Source: UBA8106 sp964569695
Lineage (GTDB): Bacteria; Acidobacteriota; Vicinamibacteria; Vicinamibacterales; UBA823
Length of the DNA stretch: 64,000 nt
Reading direction: 5' to 3'
NCBI GenBank assembly: GCA_964569695.1
Contig: CAZMUA010000006.1
Location: forward strand, 79,169-143,168
The position numbers and the translations under genes are program-made. Shown one piece after another: positions 8,378 to 17,698 of this stretch (position 1 is its first letter; each line of letters opens with the position of its first letter). Under the pieces are notes generated by a model. That model had not been told where the DNA came from, made no database searches, and saw nothing but the letters and a program-made list of their open reading frames with translations.

Positions 8378-9601
8378 CTACAGTTGAAATACAACGATTC
8401 GATTCGTATTAGTCCCCTTTCTCTGATTCGCAACTCCCCAGGTGTTGGCGGTTTTGGTAAATTCCTGAACGTTGATCAAAATAATCACCGGAGTGAGACC
8501 CGCTCTGACTCCGGTCGGTAGAACTAGCTCCTCAAGTAGAATGTCACCGCCTCTCACCTCTCCCACTTCAAAAGCAATATACCCACCTGGCTTCAGGATG
8601 CGCTTCAAGTCCTGTAACACATGGCCCATAAGTAGCTGCCATTCCTCGGGGCTCTTGATTTGACTGATCGCAATAGCCGAAGAGTCGAAACCCAGAAACC
8701 AGCAGCGCAGCCAGTTGTCGGCGTGATAATCCACAACATCGAGAAACGGCGGTGAGGTTACGATTAGTTGGGCGGTGTCTGTCTGAATGCCAGCCGCGTG
8801 ACTTGCATCGTCTACAGTTAATACCGCTTCAAGATCGACACCAGGGTATTTCAGCCTCGGATCTCGCCAGTCCTTTAAAAGCGCTTTGGATCGGCGCAGT
8901 ATTCTGGGAATAATTTCTTTCGCCTCGGGTTTTTGATTTCTGGACTGATTTATTTTCCGTTGCGCCTCAATTGATACGGCTTGGTTCGGAGGAAGAGTAT
9001 AGACAGAAAAGAATCCCGAAGAGTGTCCAGTCAACCGGTTTAGTGCGACCATTCTAATCCAGCGATCAACCCGGTCCAGCCCATTGGCCTCTTGTTTTTT
9101 TAGCAGGTATTCTTTAAGTGCGATTATTTGAGTGAGTGTCTCCCGATGAAAAAACACTTCAAGATCGGGATAAGTCTCATTCGCTACACCCAAATTGATT
9201 TCCCCTAATCGATCTTCAATTTGTTCGATGGTTGGAGGATTAAGCCTTGGCTCGAGGAGTGCTTGACTAAGGGGGTTAATGTCGTTGCCTAGCGGTTTGC
9301 AGCCGAGTAAGAAGGCTTCCAACAAGGTTGTGCCGCGACCCATAAAGGGGTCATAAATCGCATCGCCAGCTTCAGCGAGTCGAGAAATAAAGAAGTTTGG
9401 TAATTGGGGTTTAAAACAAGCTCTGTAAGAGATTTCATGCAAACTGTGCGCTTGTCGCTGGGCGCTGGTCCAATACTCGTTAAAGGCTTTAATCGTGATT
9501 CCCGACCGCCCGTTTACCGACCACTCGAACTCCTCAAGACGTGTCCTTGTACCAAACGCATTAAAGCTTTTAACGGAGTCTGTCAGCTCCTCCTTCGTCA
9601 T
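8378..9601 (-). CDS. Orphan DNA methyltransferase (N4-cytosine/N6-adenine type)
   Basis: This protein of about 407 residues has the AdoMet motif region YDPFMGRGTTLLEA and the catalytic motif TSPPF (VTSPPFLDVVDYH). The AdoMet-binding segment precedes TSPPF. A late segment, LKPGGYIAFEVGEV, is the usual strand near the end of such methylases. TSPP-type motifs occur in N4-cytosine and some N6-adenine methylases, so the base cannot be settled. No restriction endonuclease is adjacent, which makes it a solitary methylase. ATG 9601 is chosen; a GTG two codons upstream (9607) is an alternative. Confidence 0.85.
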   Translation of the reverse strand: MTKEELTDSVKSFNAFGTRTRLEEFEWSVNGRSGITIKAFNEYWTSAQRQAHSLHEISYRACFKPQLPNFFISRLAEAGDAIYDPFMGRGTTLLEAFLLGCKPLGNDINPLSQALLEPRLNPPTIEQIEDRLGEINLGVANETYPDLEVFFHRETLTQIIALKEYLLKKQEANGLDRVDRWIRMVALNRLTGHSSGFFSVYTLPPNQAVSIEAQRKINQSRNQKPEAKEIIPRILRRSKALLKDWRDPRLKYPGVDLEAVLTVDDASHAAGIQTDTAQLIVTSPPFLDVVDYHADNWLRCWFLGFDSSAIAISQIKSPEEWQLLMGHVLQDLKRILKPGGYIAFEVGEVRGGDILLEELVLPTGVRAGLTPVIILINVQEFTKTANTWGVANQRKGTNTNRIVVFQL

Positions 9602-9672
9602 TCTCACTGTAACTAAAAACCTTTTCTAAATGTAGGCGTTTAGGCTGATGATTGTTCTGTATATATAGAAAT

Positions 9673-9692
9673 GGCCGATCGCGTGATCGACC
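9673..9692 (-). terminator. Probable terminator after tRNA-Pro
   Basis: An inverted repeat GGCCGATC / GATCGACC with a 4-base loop lies 18 bases beyond the tRNA-Pro 3' end in its direction of transcription. It is followed by an AT-rich stretch with few consecutive Ts. One arm position needs a G-U pair. It is a plausible but not textbook intrinsic terminator. Confidence 0.45.
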
Positions 9693-9709
9693 ATCCACTT
9701 CATATTAAT

Positions 9710-9786
9710 TGGTCGGGATGACTGGATTTGAACCAGCGACCCCCTGACCCCCAGTCAGGTGCGCTACCAAACTGCGCCACATCCCG
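9710..9786 (-). tRNA. tRNA-Pro(GGG)
   Basis: On the minus strand the sequence folds as a complete tRNA. The acceptor pair is CGGGATG/CATCCCG with A73 and an encoded CCA (9710-9712). The D arm contains GCGCAG..GGTAGCGC, the anticodon stem is CCTGA/TCAGG, and the T arm has GGTTCAAATCC. The anticodon loop CTGGGGG places GGG at 34-36, so it reads CCC/CCU proline codons. Confidence 0.96.
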
Positions 9787-9909
9787 AACCGACAACTAAA
9801 AACAACTGGCACACGCTTCATGCAAACTGGCTAAATATCATTCGCCATTATCATTCCCAAGGGTGAAAACCAAAGCGACGTCGCAGTCACATTGACGTAT
9901 TCCTGTCTG

Positions 9910-10401
9910 CTATCGTGTCGTTTTCGAGCTGCTCTTTGACGACGCACTTGATCGCTGTCGTTTTACAGCCTTCTTCGCTCCAATTGCAGAACCATTGTCG
10001 CTGTCCAGCAATCGAAGCAGGCTCTTGAGCTCTTTCTTTACCTCAGTGATTTCAAGGCGAAGTCGCTTTTTATTCTGATTTTCCTTCGAGGGTTGAATAG
10101 TTCGCGATTCCTTAACGTCAGCGCTAGCTTCAATTTGGGCAGTTTCATTCTCTTCATCGAGTTTGCGTCGTGCGCCACCCAACGTTAAACCTTCGGTAAA
10201 CAATAAATGTTTGAGGCGAACTGCGAGCTGAACGTCCCGATATCGAAATACTCTTGGGCTACCGTTAGTTTTCGACTTGCCCAACTCAGGAAATTCTTCG
10301 GTCCAGGATCTTAGGACGTACGGTTCGATTCCTACGAGTTGACACACATCGGATGCCTTATACGAGGCGCGTTTTGGGATATTAGACGTCGTCGTAATCA
10401 T
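9910..10401 (-). CDS. MerR-family transcriptional regulator
   Basis: This 163-residue protein has an N-terminal MerR-type winged helix (residues 12-80: YKASDVCQLVGIEPYVLRSW ... RVFRYRDVQLAVRLKHLLF). A hinge (GLTLGGARRKLDE) and a charged helix that is probably a coiled coil follow, then a Ser/Lys-rich tail. It has no cysteine-rich effector domain, so it does not look like a metal sensor. GAGGGATT precedes the ATG. It lies 55 bases downstream of der on the same strand and could share its transcript. Targets are unknown. Confidence 0.85.
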   Translation of the reverse strand: MITTTSNIPKRASYKASDVCQLVGIEPYVLRSWTEEFPELGKSKTNGSPRVFRYRDVQLAVRLKHLLFTEGLTLGGARRKLDEENETAQIEASADVKESRTIQPSKENQNKKRLRLEITEVKKELKSLLRLLDSDNGSAIGAKKAVKRQRSSASSKSSSKTTR

Positions 10402-10456
10402 AATCCCTCAGGGGCGAACAGCGAACCGATAGTTAAGTATATCATGCAGCCAGAAC

Positions 10457-11830
10457 CTACTTTCGACGTCGTCGCACATGGATCTTGATCGGGGACCCTT
10501 CAAAACCGAAGGCTTCTCTCAACTGATTAATCAAAAATCGTTCGTAGGAAAAATGAAATTTCTTCGCCACATTCGTGAAAAAGACAAAACTCGGTGGTTC
10601 GATTCCGGTCTGCACCGCATATAAGATTCGAACCTCTTTTTGACCTGACCTTGCCGGCGTGTGCGCTCGCGTTACCTTTTCAACAAAACTGTTCACGGCT
10701 GCGGTCGGTATTCGTTGACGGCGAGCTGAGGCAATTCGGTCAACAGCCTCTAAAACCTTTGGAACGCGTTCTCCGGTCAACACGGAAATGTGCAAGATTG
10801 GCGCAAATTCAAGAAACTTCAGTTTTCGTCGAACAGATTCATCGAAGTTTTTCGCAGTCTCAGGATTAGTGGATTTTCGTAAATCCCACTTATTCACAAC
10901 GATCACTATTCCGCAGCCTGACCGAGCAGCCTCACCGGCAATTGCTGCATCCTGATCGCTAACCTCTTCGCTCGCATCAAGCATTAATAAAGCTACATCA
11001 GATCGACTGATCGCTCGTTTTGCGATTAGAACGCTGACTGCTTCAACCTGTCCGGCCTTTGCAACACGCCCGGACCGTCGGATTCCAGCAGTATCTACCA
11101 GCCTAAAGTCTTTGCCATGCCACCTCAACACTTCATCAATTGCGTCTCGAGTCGTTCCTGGCTGAGCGCTGACCATAACTCTGGGCTCATGTAGTAATCG
11201 ATTCACTAAGGACGATTTACCCACATTGGGGCGACCTATTACAGCGACAGCCACCTCCTCATTTGTGGCGACTGTATCAACATTTGCCTTCTCCGATTCC
11301 AGTCTTACTGTTTTCTGTGGCAGTGTCTTGATGACTTCGTCTAATAAATCTCCAACTCCTTGACCATGTTCTGCGGAAACGTTAATTACCGGCTCAAATC
11401 CGAATTGGTAAAACTCGAGGCAATGATCCTTTGTGCGGCTATCGTCGGCCTTGTTAACAACCATGACAACTGGTACTCCGAGTGCACGAACTTCACGGAC
11501 AACTTCCTCGTCAGCGGAGACGTAACCTTCTTGTCCGTCTACAACAAGCATTACAAGATCCGCAGTTTGCATAGCTCGCCTTCCCTGTTCGATGACTTGA
11601 ATTTGAAGCGGGTCGGTGCTCGCTCCAAAGACTCCGCCGGAGTCCGTAATGCGGAATGCAACACCTAGCCATTCGGTGTTTTCGGTCAGGGTGTCCCGTG
11701 TAGTGCCCGGCTTAGGCGTCACAATAGCTCTACGCCTGCCGGTAATACGATTAAACAATGTGGACTTTCCAACATTGGGTCGTCCAACCAATACCACCGA
11801 AGGGTTTCCCGCTGATTGTTTGCTGCGCAT
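10457..11830 (-). CDS. der: Ribosome-assembly GTPase Der (EngA)
   Basis: The 457-residue protein has the tandem GTPase layout unique to Der. The first P-loop is GRPNVGKST at about residue 16 and the second is GRPNVGKSS at about residue 198. Each is followed by its own DxxG and NKxD motifs (VNKADD, VNKWDL). A C-terminal KH-like domain ends in a basic tail. Der is needed for maturation of the 50S subunit. Length is normal for the family. It is divergent from the HU-type gene, with about 96 bases between them. Confidence 0.97.
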   Translation of the reverse strand: MRSKQSAGNPSVVLVGRPNVGKSTLFNRITGRRRAIVTPKPGTTRDTLTENTEWLGVAFRITDSGGVFGASTDPLQIQVIEQGRRAMQTADLVMLVVDGQEGYVSADEEVVREVRALGVPVVMVVNKADDSRTKDHCLEFYQFGFEPVINVSAEHGQGVGDLLDEVIKTLPQKTVRLESEKANVDTVATNEEVAVAVIGRPNVGKSSLVNRLLHEPRVMVSAQPGTTRDAIDEVLRWHGKDFRLVDTAGIRRSGRVAKAGQVEAVSVLIAKRAISRSDVALLMLDASEEVSDQDAAIAGEAARSGCGIVIVVNKWDLRKSTNPETAKNFDESVRRKLKFLEFAPILHISVLTGERVPKVLEAVDRIASARRQRIPTAAVNSFVEKVTRAHTPARSGQKEVRILYAVQTGIEPPSFVFFTNVAKKFHFSYERFLINQLREAFGFEGSPIKIHVRRRRK

Positions 11831-11869
11831 CTTTTTAAGCCAGTTCTCTATTTTAGGTTACACGATCAC

Positions 11870-11898
11870 TTGACAGTGTAACTATATATATTTATGAT
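11870..11898 (+). promoter_or_regulatory. Sigma70-type promoter of the HU-like gene
   Basis: TTGACA (11870-11875) is followed by exactly 17 bases and TATGAT (11893-11898), a near-perfect housekeeping promoter. The start of transcription would fall near 11905, upstream of the SD GAGGAG (11912-11917) and the ATG at 11927. An in-frame ATG at 11894 lies inside the -10 box and so cannot be the start of translation from this promoter. Confidence 0.85.
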
Positions 11899-11926
11899 AC
11901 TTATAGATTTCGAGGAGTTGCTAAAT

Positions 11927-12199
11927 ATGATTAAAGTTGACATCGTCAACAAAGTTTCGACAAACGCATCAATTACAAAGGTTAAGGCTGAGATCGCAGT
12001 CGACGCTGTGTTTGAAGCGATGCGAGTTTCGATGGAGCGAGGTGAGCGAATCGAATTACGAGGCTTTGGTGTTTTCCAGGTGAAGCCTCGCAAGCGGGGA
12101 ATCGGTCGCAATCCTAGGACCGGCAAAGAAGTTCGAATTCCACCCGGGCGAACCATTCGCTTTAAGCCTGGTAAAGATCTTCGGAATATTGGAAATTAG
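11927..12199 (+). CDS. HU/IHF-family DNA-bending protein
   Basis: This 90-residue protein has the full HU/IHF fold. It starts MIKVDIVNKV, has the conserved RIELRGFGVF turn, and carries the DNA-binding arm GRNPRTGKEVRIPPG with its intercalating proline. The GAGGAG SD is 9 bases upstream of ATG 11927. A 101-residue version starting at 11894 is rejected because that codon overlaps the promoter. It compacts and bends DNA. HU and IHF subunits cannot be told apart from this sequence alone. The site-2 protease gene starts 12 bases later. Confidence 0.95.
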   Translation: MIKVDIVNKVSTNASITKVKAEIAVDAVFEAMRVSMERGERIELRGFGVFQVKPRKRGIGRNPRTGKEVRIPPGRTIRFKPGKDLRNIGN

Positions 12200-12211
12200 C
12201 GGATCTCTGAC

Positions 12212-13198
12212 TTGTCATTAGAGTCTGCTCAGCTTTCTGAATCCACACCCTTTGAAGAACGTCTTTCAAATTCAGGAACAACCCAATCCTCTAAACCAAG
12301 GCTCCGGCGTCACAATAAATCGAGACGTTGGGTGCACCTTTTACTGTTTTTGCTCACACTGGCGACTACCACCATAGCCGGCAGCGGTCATTACTTGGGA
12401 TTTCATTCTAACTTTGGTTTAAATGAAATAAATCTCTCTTGGACCACGTTGGTAATAGGTGGCCTTTGGTATAGTTTCACGCTTCTTTCGATCCTTGGCG
12501 CACACGAGTTTGGCCACTATTTTGCTTGCCGCTATTACCGGATCAACGCTTCACTGCCCTACTTCATACCGGCACCACTACCCTTAACAGGAACGTTGGG
12601 GGCTCTTATTCGGATTCGCGAGCCCATTCCAACCAAACCAATGTTGTTTGATATTGGAGTGGCTGGACCACTGGCAGGATTTATTGTGGCGTGTCCTGCG
12701 CTGCTTATCGGTCTCGCCTCTTCACGTGTAACAGAATTACCAGAAGACTTTTCTGGATTGAGTCTTGGCGAACCACTTTTATTTCAATTCGCAACTTGGC
12801 TGTTCTGGGGTTCCATCGCAGACGGTCAATCTCTAAACTTGCACCCGATGGCATTTGCTGCTTGGTTTGGTCTTCTTGCGACAGCTCTCAACTTGTTTCC
12901 TGCAGGTCAACTCGACGGCGGTCATATTTCCTATGCTGCTCTTGGCAAGAGGTCAATTTTTGTGACATACACAACTGTCGCCCTCACGATTCTTTTGGCC
13001 TTTTGGTCCAGAAGTTGGTTGTTCTGGGCCTTTTTGATGATTGCAATGCTTTGGGTCTCTGGACCAAACCATCCTAGAACGCACGACGAAGAAGTTCCAC
13101 TTGACGACACCCGCAGGATTGTTGCATATGTGGCCCTTGTAATCTTTATAGTATGTTTCACACCAGCACCCATTGAAGTCTTTCACTTGATAAATTAG
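12212..13198 (+). CDS. Site-2 protease family intramembrane metalloprotease (M50)
   Basis: The 328-residue membrane protein carries the zinc motif HEFGH (H98, E99, H102) in one helix and the second metal motif NLFPAGQLDGGH (D235) in a later one. Both are diagnostic for M50 proteases. A polar N-terminus of about 40 residues precedes the first membrane segment. No PDZ domain is seen. Translation appears to begin at TTG 12212 without a strong SD, perhaps coupled to the HU-like gene. Its stop overlaps the last 4 bases of convergent priA. Substrates are unknown. Confidence 0.9.
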   Translation: MSLESAQLSESTPFEERLSNSGTTQSSKPRLRRHNKSRRWVHLLLFLLTLATTTIAGSGHYLGFHSNFGLNEINLSWTTLVIGGLWYSFTLLSILGAHEFGHYFACRYYRINASLPYFIPAPLPLTGTLGALIRIREPIPTKPMLFDIGVAGPLAGFIVACPALLIGLASSRVTELPEDFSGLSLGEPLLFQFATWLFWGSIADGQSLNLHPMAFAAWFGLLATALNLFPAGQLDGGHISYAALGKRSIFVTYTTVALTILLAFWSRSWLFWAFLMIAMLWVSGPNHPRTHDEEVPLDDTRRIVAYVALVIFIVCFTPAPIEVFHLIN

Positions 13199-15696
13199 AG
13201 CACCGACACCGGGTCAACGTCGATGACGATCTGCCTTTGAAATTCCGCACAGACTTCAAGAGCAGCTACCAGAGCTCTTCGCATTTCAGGCCGATGGCTA
13301 CTTTTTGTAAGCACCTGAACTCTGTATTCACCTTTCAAACGTTCAAGAGGCGCCGGTGCCGGGCCTAATACTTCCAACCTCTTACTGCATTCACGCAAAG
13401 CGGCTACAAATTTGGTTGCGGTCTCTAAGGCGTTTCCTGGGGATCGATGTTTAACCACCATGTTTGCCAAGGCCACAATTGGGGGATAACGCATTCTTCT
13501 TCTAAAAGTCAGCTCTTCTTCATAAAAACTTTGATAATTCTGTTCGCAAGCGTGTTGCAGGCTATAGTGATCCGGGTGCAATGTTTGGACAATCGTTTCG
13601 CCCGTTTTCCCACCTCGTCCTGATCTACCTGCGACCTGGGTCAACAGCTGGAAAGTCCTTTCGGCGGCCCGGAAATCAGGAAGCCCTAGTCCCACATCAG
13701 CAGACACGACTCCTACGAGTGTGACGTTCGGAAAGTCGTGCCCTTTCGCAATCATTTGGGTACCTATCAACAGATCAAGCTTCCCTTGAGCAAATTTCTT
13801 GAGCAGTGTAGATAGTGCTCCTCGACGTCGAACTGTGTCTCGATCGATGCGTCCGACCCGAGCCTTTGGAAACATCTCCTGAATTTCTGTTTCAACGCGC
13901 TGGGTTCCTAATCCTATTTCCTCAAGATACTCACCTCCACACTGCACACACGTTTTTTTAATTCGTTCCGCATGTCCGCAATAATGGCATCGCATTTGGT
14001 GAGTGCTTCGGTGAACAGTGAGAGAAATGCTGCAGTGTGGGCATTCAAATAACAGGCCACATTGTCGACAAATCATTGCGGCTGCAAACCCTCGACGGTT
14101 CAAGAGAATCAACGATTGCTCACCACGTTTCAGTCGTTCAGCAATTCCTGCGTGTAGAGCTTCACTGAAGATCGCTCCAGGCCCATTGAGTGCGTATTCC
14201 TCTCGCATGTTCACAACCGTTGTCTGCGGAAGAGGTCTGTCGTGAACGCGACGTCCTAATTCTAGAAGCGAATAACGTCCAAGGATCGCATTATGGTAGC
14301 TTTCCATTGAAGGAGTGGCTGAACCCAACACAATCAAAGCGTCGGCTTGTTGACCCCGGACGATTGCTAAATCTCGTGCGTGGTATCTGGGATTTTCATC
14401 CTGTTTATACGATCCATCGTGTTCCTCATCCACAACGACCAGCCCTACCCTCTGTAATGGAGCAAATATGGCAGACCGTGTACCGATCACGATATCAATT
14501 TCTCCGGAGCGAATCCGATGCCATTGATCGTGTCGTTCGCCACTCGACAAACCACTGTGTTGAATGGCCACACGGCCACCAAAGTTCAACCGGAAGGCTC
14601 CGGCCATTGCTGGAGTTAACGCGATTTCTGGTACCAGAATTATGCTTTGTCGGTTTGAATCCTGCAGGAATTTAGCTAATCGTAAATAAATTTCTGTTTT
14701 TCCACTACCCGTAACTCCGTGCAATAGCGCTACATGGAATTTACGACTTGTTGCTCTCTTAATCAATTCCGACAGGGCCTTGTCTTGTTCGTCGGTTAAG
14801 GTTACTGAAGCATTTTCAGTTCTCGAATCAGCTTCGTATTCGAAGCTCCAAGGATCTCGTTCGATCTTCTTATTTCCAACTTCCACCAGGCCCATGTCGA
14901 CCAGTCGTTTTACAGTGGCAGCGCTAATTCCAAGTTTAGTTAGCCCAGTTAAGGCCAGCCCCTGAGCTTTATGCTTTCTGTGTAGTAGAGCGATAACTTG
15001 TCGTTGTCTTGAGCCTAACCGGGCCGTTTTGGTCTGTTTTGCTTCGTTATTCCCAACCTGCTGATATCCTGCATCTGTCAAACGGACTATTCTAATCTTC
15101 TTAAAGTTTTCGGCTTGTTCTGGCTGTCGATATTGAATTTCGACTAATGACTGCGCCTTCATCTTCGAGATCAACGCCTGGAAACGCCGTCGCTCTATCG
15201 GATTGTCCAGTCTTTTGTGCTGTCGAAGCGCTAATTTCTTGACAACGCGATCGAGAGGTTGAAACTGCTCTGCCGATAACTCACGAAGTAGTGCTTTACT
15301 CTGTTCAGAGAGTGTGCCGCTTTCAAGGGCAACAGCACCGTGTTCTGATAACCGTGCCAGCCTTGAAATCTTCTTCCAACCTCCAGGAGGCATTGCGGCT
15401 GTGAGCACATCACCCGTACTAGAAAGATAGTATTCTGCAGTCCAGCGTGCGAGATGTAGAACTTCTAATGGAATGAACGTTTGAACGTCTAAAACCCCTA
15501 GGACATCCTTTATGATATCAGGCGCCAATTCTGGGTTTTCTACGTTATCTTTAATTACGCAGGCAGTTAGAATGCGCCCTCCAAGGGGTACAATAACGCG
15601 TGCCCCGACTTTAGGCATCTCCATGCCGTCGGGCACTCGATAGGTCAATAAATCAAGACGTGATATGGGTATCGCAACCTTGACAAGGCGATTCAT
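13195..15696 (-). CDS. priA: Primosomal helicase PriA (replication restart)
   Basis: The 833-residue protein matches PriA in length and order. An N-terminal DNA 3'-end-binding domain is followed by the helicase P-loop GVTGSGKTEIY and the DEEHD box. The zinc-binding insert (CRQCGLLFECPHC, CHYCGH, CVQCGGEYL) comes next, then the second helicase domain with QVAGRSGRGGKTG. PriA reloads the replisome at collapsed forks. It is the last gene of the minus-strand block and overlaps the convergent protease gene by 4 bases. Confidence 0.97.
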   Translation of the reverse strand: MNRLVKVAIPISRLDLLTYRVPDGMEMPKVGARVIVPLGGRILTACVIKDNVENPELAPDIIKDVLGVLDVQTFIPLEVLHLARWTAEYYLSSTGDVLTAAMPPGGWKKISRLARLSEHGAVALESGTLSEQSKALLRELSAEQFQPLDRVVKKLALRQHKRLDNPIERRRFQALISKMKAQSLVEIQYRQPEQAENFKKIRIVRLTDAGYQQVGNNEAKQTKTARLGSRQRQVIALLHRKHKAQGLALTGLTKLGISAATVKRLVDMGLVEVGNKKIERDPWSFEYEADSRTENASVTLTDEQDKALSELIKRATSRKFHVALLHGVTGSGKTEIYLRLAKFLQDSNRQSIILVPEIALTPAMAGAFRLNFGGRVAIQHSGLSSGERHDQWHRIRSGEIDIVIGTRSAIFAPLQRVGLVVVDEEHDGSYKQDENPRYHARDLAIVRGQQADALIVLGSATPSMESYHNAILGRYSLLELGRRVHDRPLPQTTVVNMREEYALNGPGAIFSEALHAGIAERLKRGEQSLILLNRRGFAAAMICRQCGLLFECPHCSISLTVHRSTHQMRCHYCGHAERIKKTCVQCGGEYLEEIGLGTQRVETEIQEMFPKARVGRIDRDTVRRRGALSTLLKKFAQGKLDLLIGTQMIAKGHDFPNVTLVGVVSADVGLGLPDFRAAERTFQLLTQVAGRSGRGGKTGETIVQTLHPDHYSLQHACEQNYQSFYEEELTFRRRMRYPPIVALANMVVKHRSPGNALETATKFVAALRECSKRLEVLGPAPAPLERLKGEYRVQVLTKSSHRPEMRRALVAALEVCAEFQRQIVIDVDPVSVL

Positions 15697-15738
15697 TACA
15701 ACAGAATAGCAGGAGATTTCGTTTCGTGGATTACGAGT

Positions 15739-16461
15739 TCACCCTGAGGAGTTCAAAAGCTCTCTGACCTTCTTCATGTCCTCCCATACGTCTCGTTTTC
15801 GACTGGGACTACGGAGAAGAAACGCCGGATGAAACGTTGGAATTAACGAAGCGCCTCGATATTCATACACGTTTCCGCGAAGCCGAGAAATGGTTTCGCT
15901 GCTTTCTAGTAACGTTTGGGCGGCAAAAGTCCCAAGCGCGACGATAACCTTTGGCTTAATCGCATCAATCTGTGAAAACAGAAAAGGTTGACAGGTCTCA
16001 ACCTCGTCGACCTCTGGATTACGATTCTGTGGAGGGCGACACTTAATAACATTGGCGATGTAGACTGATTCACGAGATAAATCGATCGATTCAATAATCT
16101 TCGTTAACAGCTGACCAGCTCTACCCACAAATGGGATTCCCTTGATGTCCTCGTCTCGACCGGGGGCCTCTCCGACAAACATCAATTTCGCGCGTTCATC
16201 CCCGGTTCCAAAAACGATTTGCTTTCGACCCAGTTCATGCAGCTTGCAGCGCGTGCAATCACCAAGCTCATTTCGGATGTTCTGAAGTGTTCCACCTCTC
16301 ACAGGCTGTTCTACGCCTCTCGATGATAATGGCGTGATTTCACCGACGTTAGTCGCGGTGACGTTCTCGCGTTCACGCCAAGCGGATTCACGACCAACTC
16401 CCACAACACCTAATTCCTTAAACCATTGAAGATGGGCAGAAAGCTGGTCTCGATTCGTCAT
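15739..16461 (-). CDS. Family 4 uracil-DNA glycosylase (Fe-S)
   Basis: This 240-residue protein has the family 4 UDG core: CTRCKLHELGRK, then GEAPGRDEDIKGIPFVGRAG with the uracil-site residues, and a later VIKCRPPQNRNP ... CQPFL. These four cysteines are the usual 4Fe-4S ligands. About 75 N-terminal residues precede the core, longer than the minimal enzyme. It removes uracil from DNA in base excision repair. Its ATG begins one base after the coaBC stop, so the two genes are translationally linked. Confidence 0.93.
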   Translation of the reverse strand: MTNRDQLSAHLQWFKELGVVGVGRESAWRERENVTATNVGEITPLSSRGVEQPVRGGTLQNIRNELGDCTRCKLHELGRKQIVFGTGDERAKLMFVGEAPGRDEDIKGIPFVGRAGQLLTKIIESIDLSRESVYIANVIKCRPPQNRNPEVDEVETCQPFLFSQIDAIKPKVIVALGTFAAQTLLESSETISRLRGNVYEYRGASLIPTFHPAFLLRSPSRKRDVWEDMKKVRELLNSSG

Positions 16462-16462
16462 C

Positions 16463-17686
16463 TCACAGGTGAGCTTCGAGAGGCTTTCCAGGCCGAGTCA
16501 GGATTGTTTCTACCCTGTCCAAAATATCGTGAGCTAAATCTGACTTTGATTGAAGAGGACGCGCGTCCTCGTCACTTTGGCTTATTAGAGTGGCGACATT
16601 GGTTTCAACGTCGAACCCCGCATCGGGTCTAGAAACGTCGTTAGCCACAATCAGATCAAGCTTCTTTGCTTCAAGTTTCTTTTTTGCCCGTTGATTGGAC
16701 TCGCCGCATTCGGCAGAAAAGCCAACTAGCACTGGCAGCTTGCGTCCATCTCGCCACTTTCCCAGCTCTGCAAGAATATCGGGAGCTAACCTTAATTCAA
16801 TAGTAACAACTTCGTCGCCTTTTACTAGTTTCTGGTCCGCGCGACCAGCCATCGGCGTATAGTCAGCGACCGCGGCCGCCATGATGACTGCATCGCATTC
16901 TTCAACATGTGCCATCACTGCAGTATGCATTTCTGCTGCACTTCTTATTTTTGTTACCTCAACTCGCTCAGGAACGGGTAATGAGGTAGGCCCAGTCACA
17001 AGAATGACTCGAGCACCACGTTTCGCCGCTTCGGTCGCAAGCGCAAACCCCATCCGGCCACTTGAGCGATTACCGATGAATCGAACAGGATCAAAGTCTT
17101 CGAACGTTGGACCTGCGGTTATCAACATACATTTACCAAGCAGCGAACCCTGAGGCTGCAGCACAGAATGAACGGTTTTGACTATTACTGAAGGTTCCGC
17201 AAGTCTCCCATCTCCATGCCAACCACACGCAAGCTCCCCGGCTTCTGAGTCGATCACTTGCACTCCATTAGAACTGAGCAGGTCTAGGTTTCGTTTCACC
17301 GAGGCATGTTCCAACATATTTGTGTTCATAGCCGGTGCGATTACAACCGGCGCTCTGGTTGCGAGATAGAGGGTCGACAGAAAGTCGTCAGCAATTCCAT
17401 GTGCAAACTTTCCAATCTGATTCGCGGTTGCCGGTGCGACGAGAAGTACATCGATCGATGAAGCCAGTCGAATGTGTTCGATGTTCGCATTATTCCCTTG
17501 AGAGAATTGATCAAGTATTACGGGACGACGAGTAATCGCTTCAAAAGTAAGAGGTCCAACGAATTGTTGGGCCGCCTTTGTCATAACGGCGACGACCTCA
17601 TGGCCACACTTCTGCAAACCGCGTGCAATCTCAACGGCTTTGTAGGCGCCAATCCCGCCGCTCACTCCAAGGGCAACTAGTCCCAT
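16463..17686 (-). CDS. coaBC: Bifunctional phosphopantothenoylcysteine decarboxylase / phosphopantothenate-cysteine ligase
   Basis: The 407-residue protein fuses the two usual domains. The N-terminal flavin decarboxylase (CoaC) shows GVSGGIGAYKAVE and APAMNTNML. The C-terminal ligase (CoaB) shows ITAGPTFEDFDPVRFIGNRSSGRMG and the AAVADY motif. Together they convert phosphopantothenate and cysteine to phosphopantetheine on the route to coenzyme A. In many bacteria rpoZ lies between gmk and this gene; here only 12 bases separate them. Confidence 0.97.
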   Translation of the reverse strand: MGLVALGVSGGIGAYKAVEIARGLQKCGHEVVAVMTKAAQQFVGPLTFEAITRRPVILDQFSQGNNANIEHIRLASSIDVLLVAPATANQIGKFAHGIADDFLSTLYLATRAPVVIAPAMNTNMLEHASVKRNLDLLSSNGVQVIDSEAGELACGWHGDGRLAEPSVIVKTVHSVLQPQGSLLGKCMLITAGPTFEDFDPVRFIGNRSSGRMGFALATEAAKRGARVILVTGPTSLPVPERVEVTKIRSAAEMHTAVMAHVEECDAVIMAAAVADYTPMAGRADQKLVKGDEVVTIELRLAPDILAELGKWRDGRKLPVLVGFSAECGESNQRAKKKLEAKKLDLIVANDVSRPDAGFDVETNVATLISQSDEDARPLQSKSDLAHDILDRVETILTRPGKPLEAHL

Positions 17687-17698
17687 CTTTTTCTCGAT

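Noticed and set aside
11894..11926. Longer start of the HU-like gene
   Set aside because: The ATG lies in the -10 box of the promoter, and the canonical MIKVDIVNKV start with its SD is downstream.
14190..14675. Plus-strand frame of 161 residues inside priA
   Set aside because: Shadow of the priA helicase region, whose motifs are complete on the minus strand.
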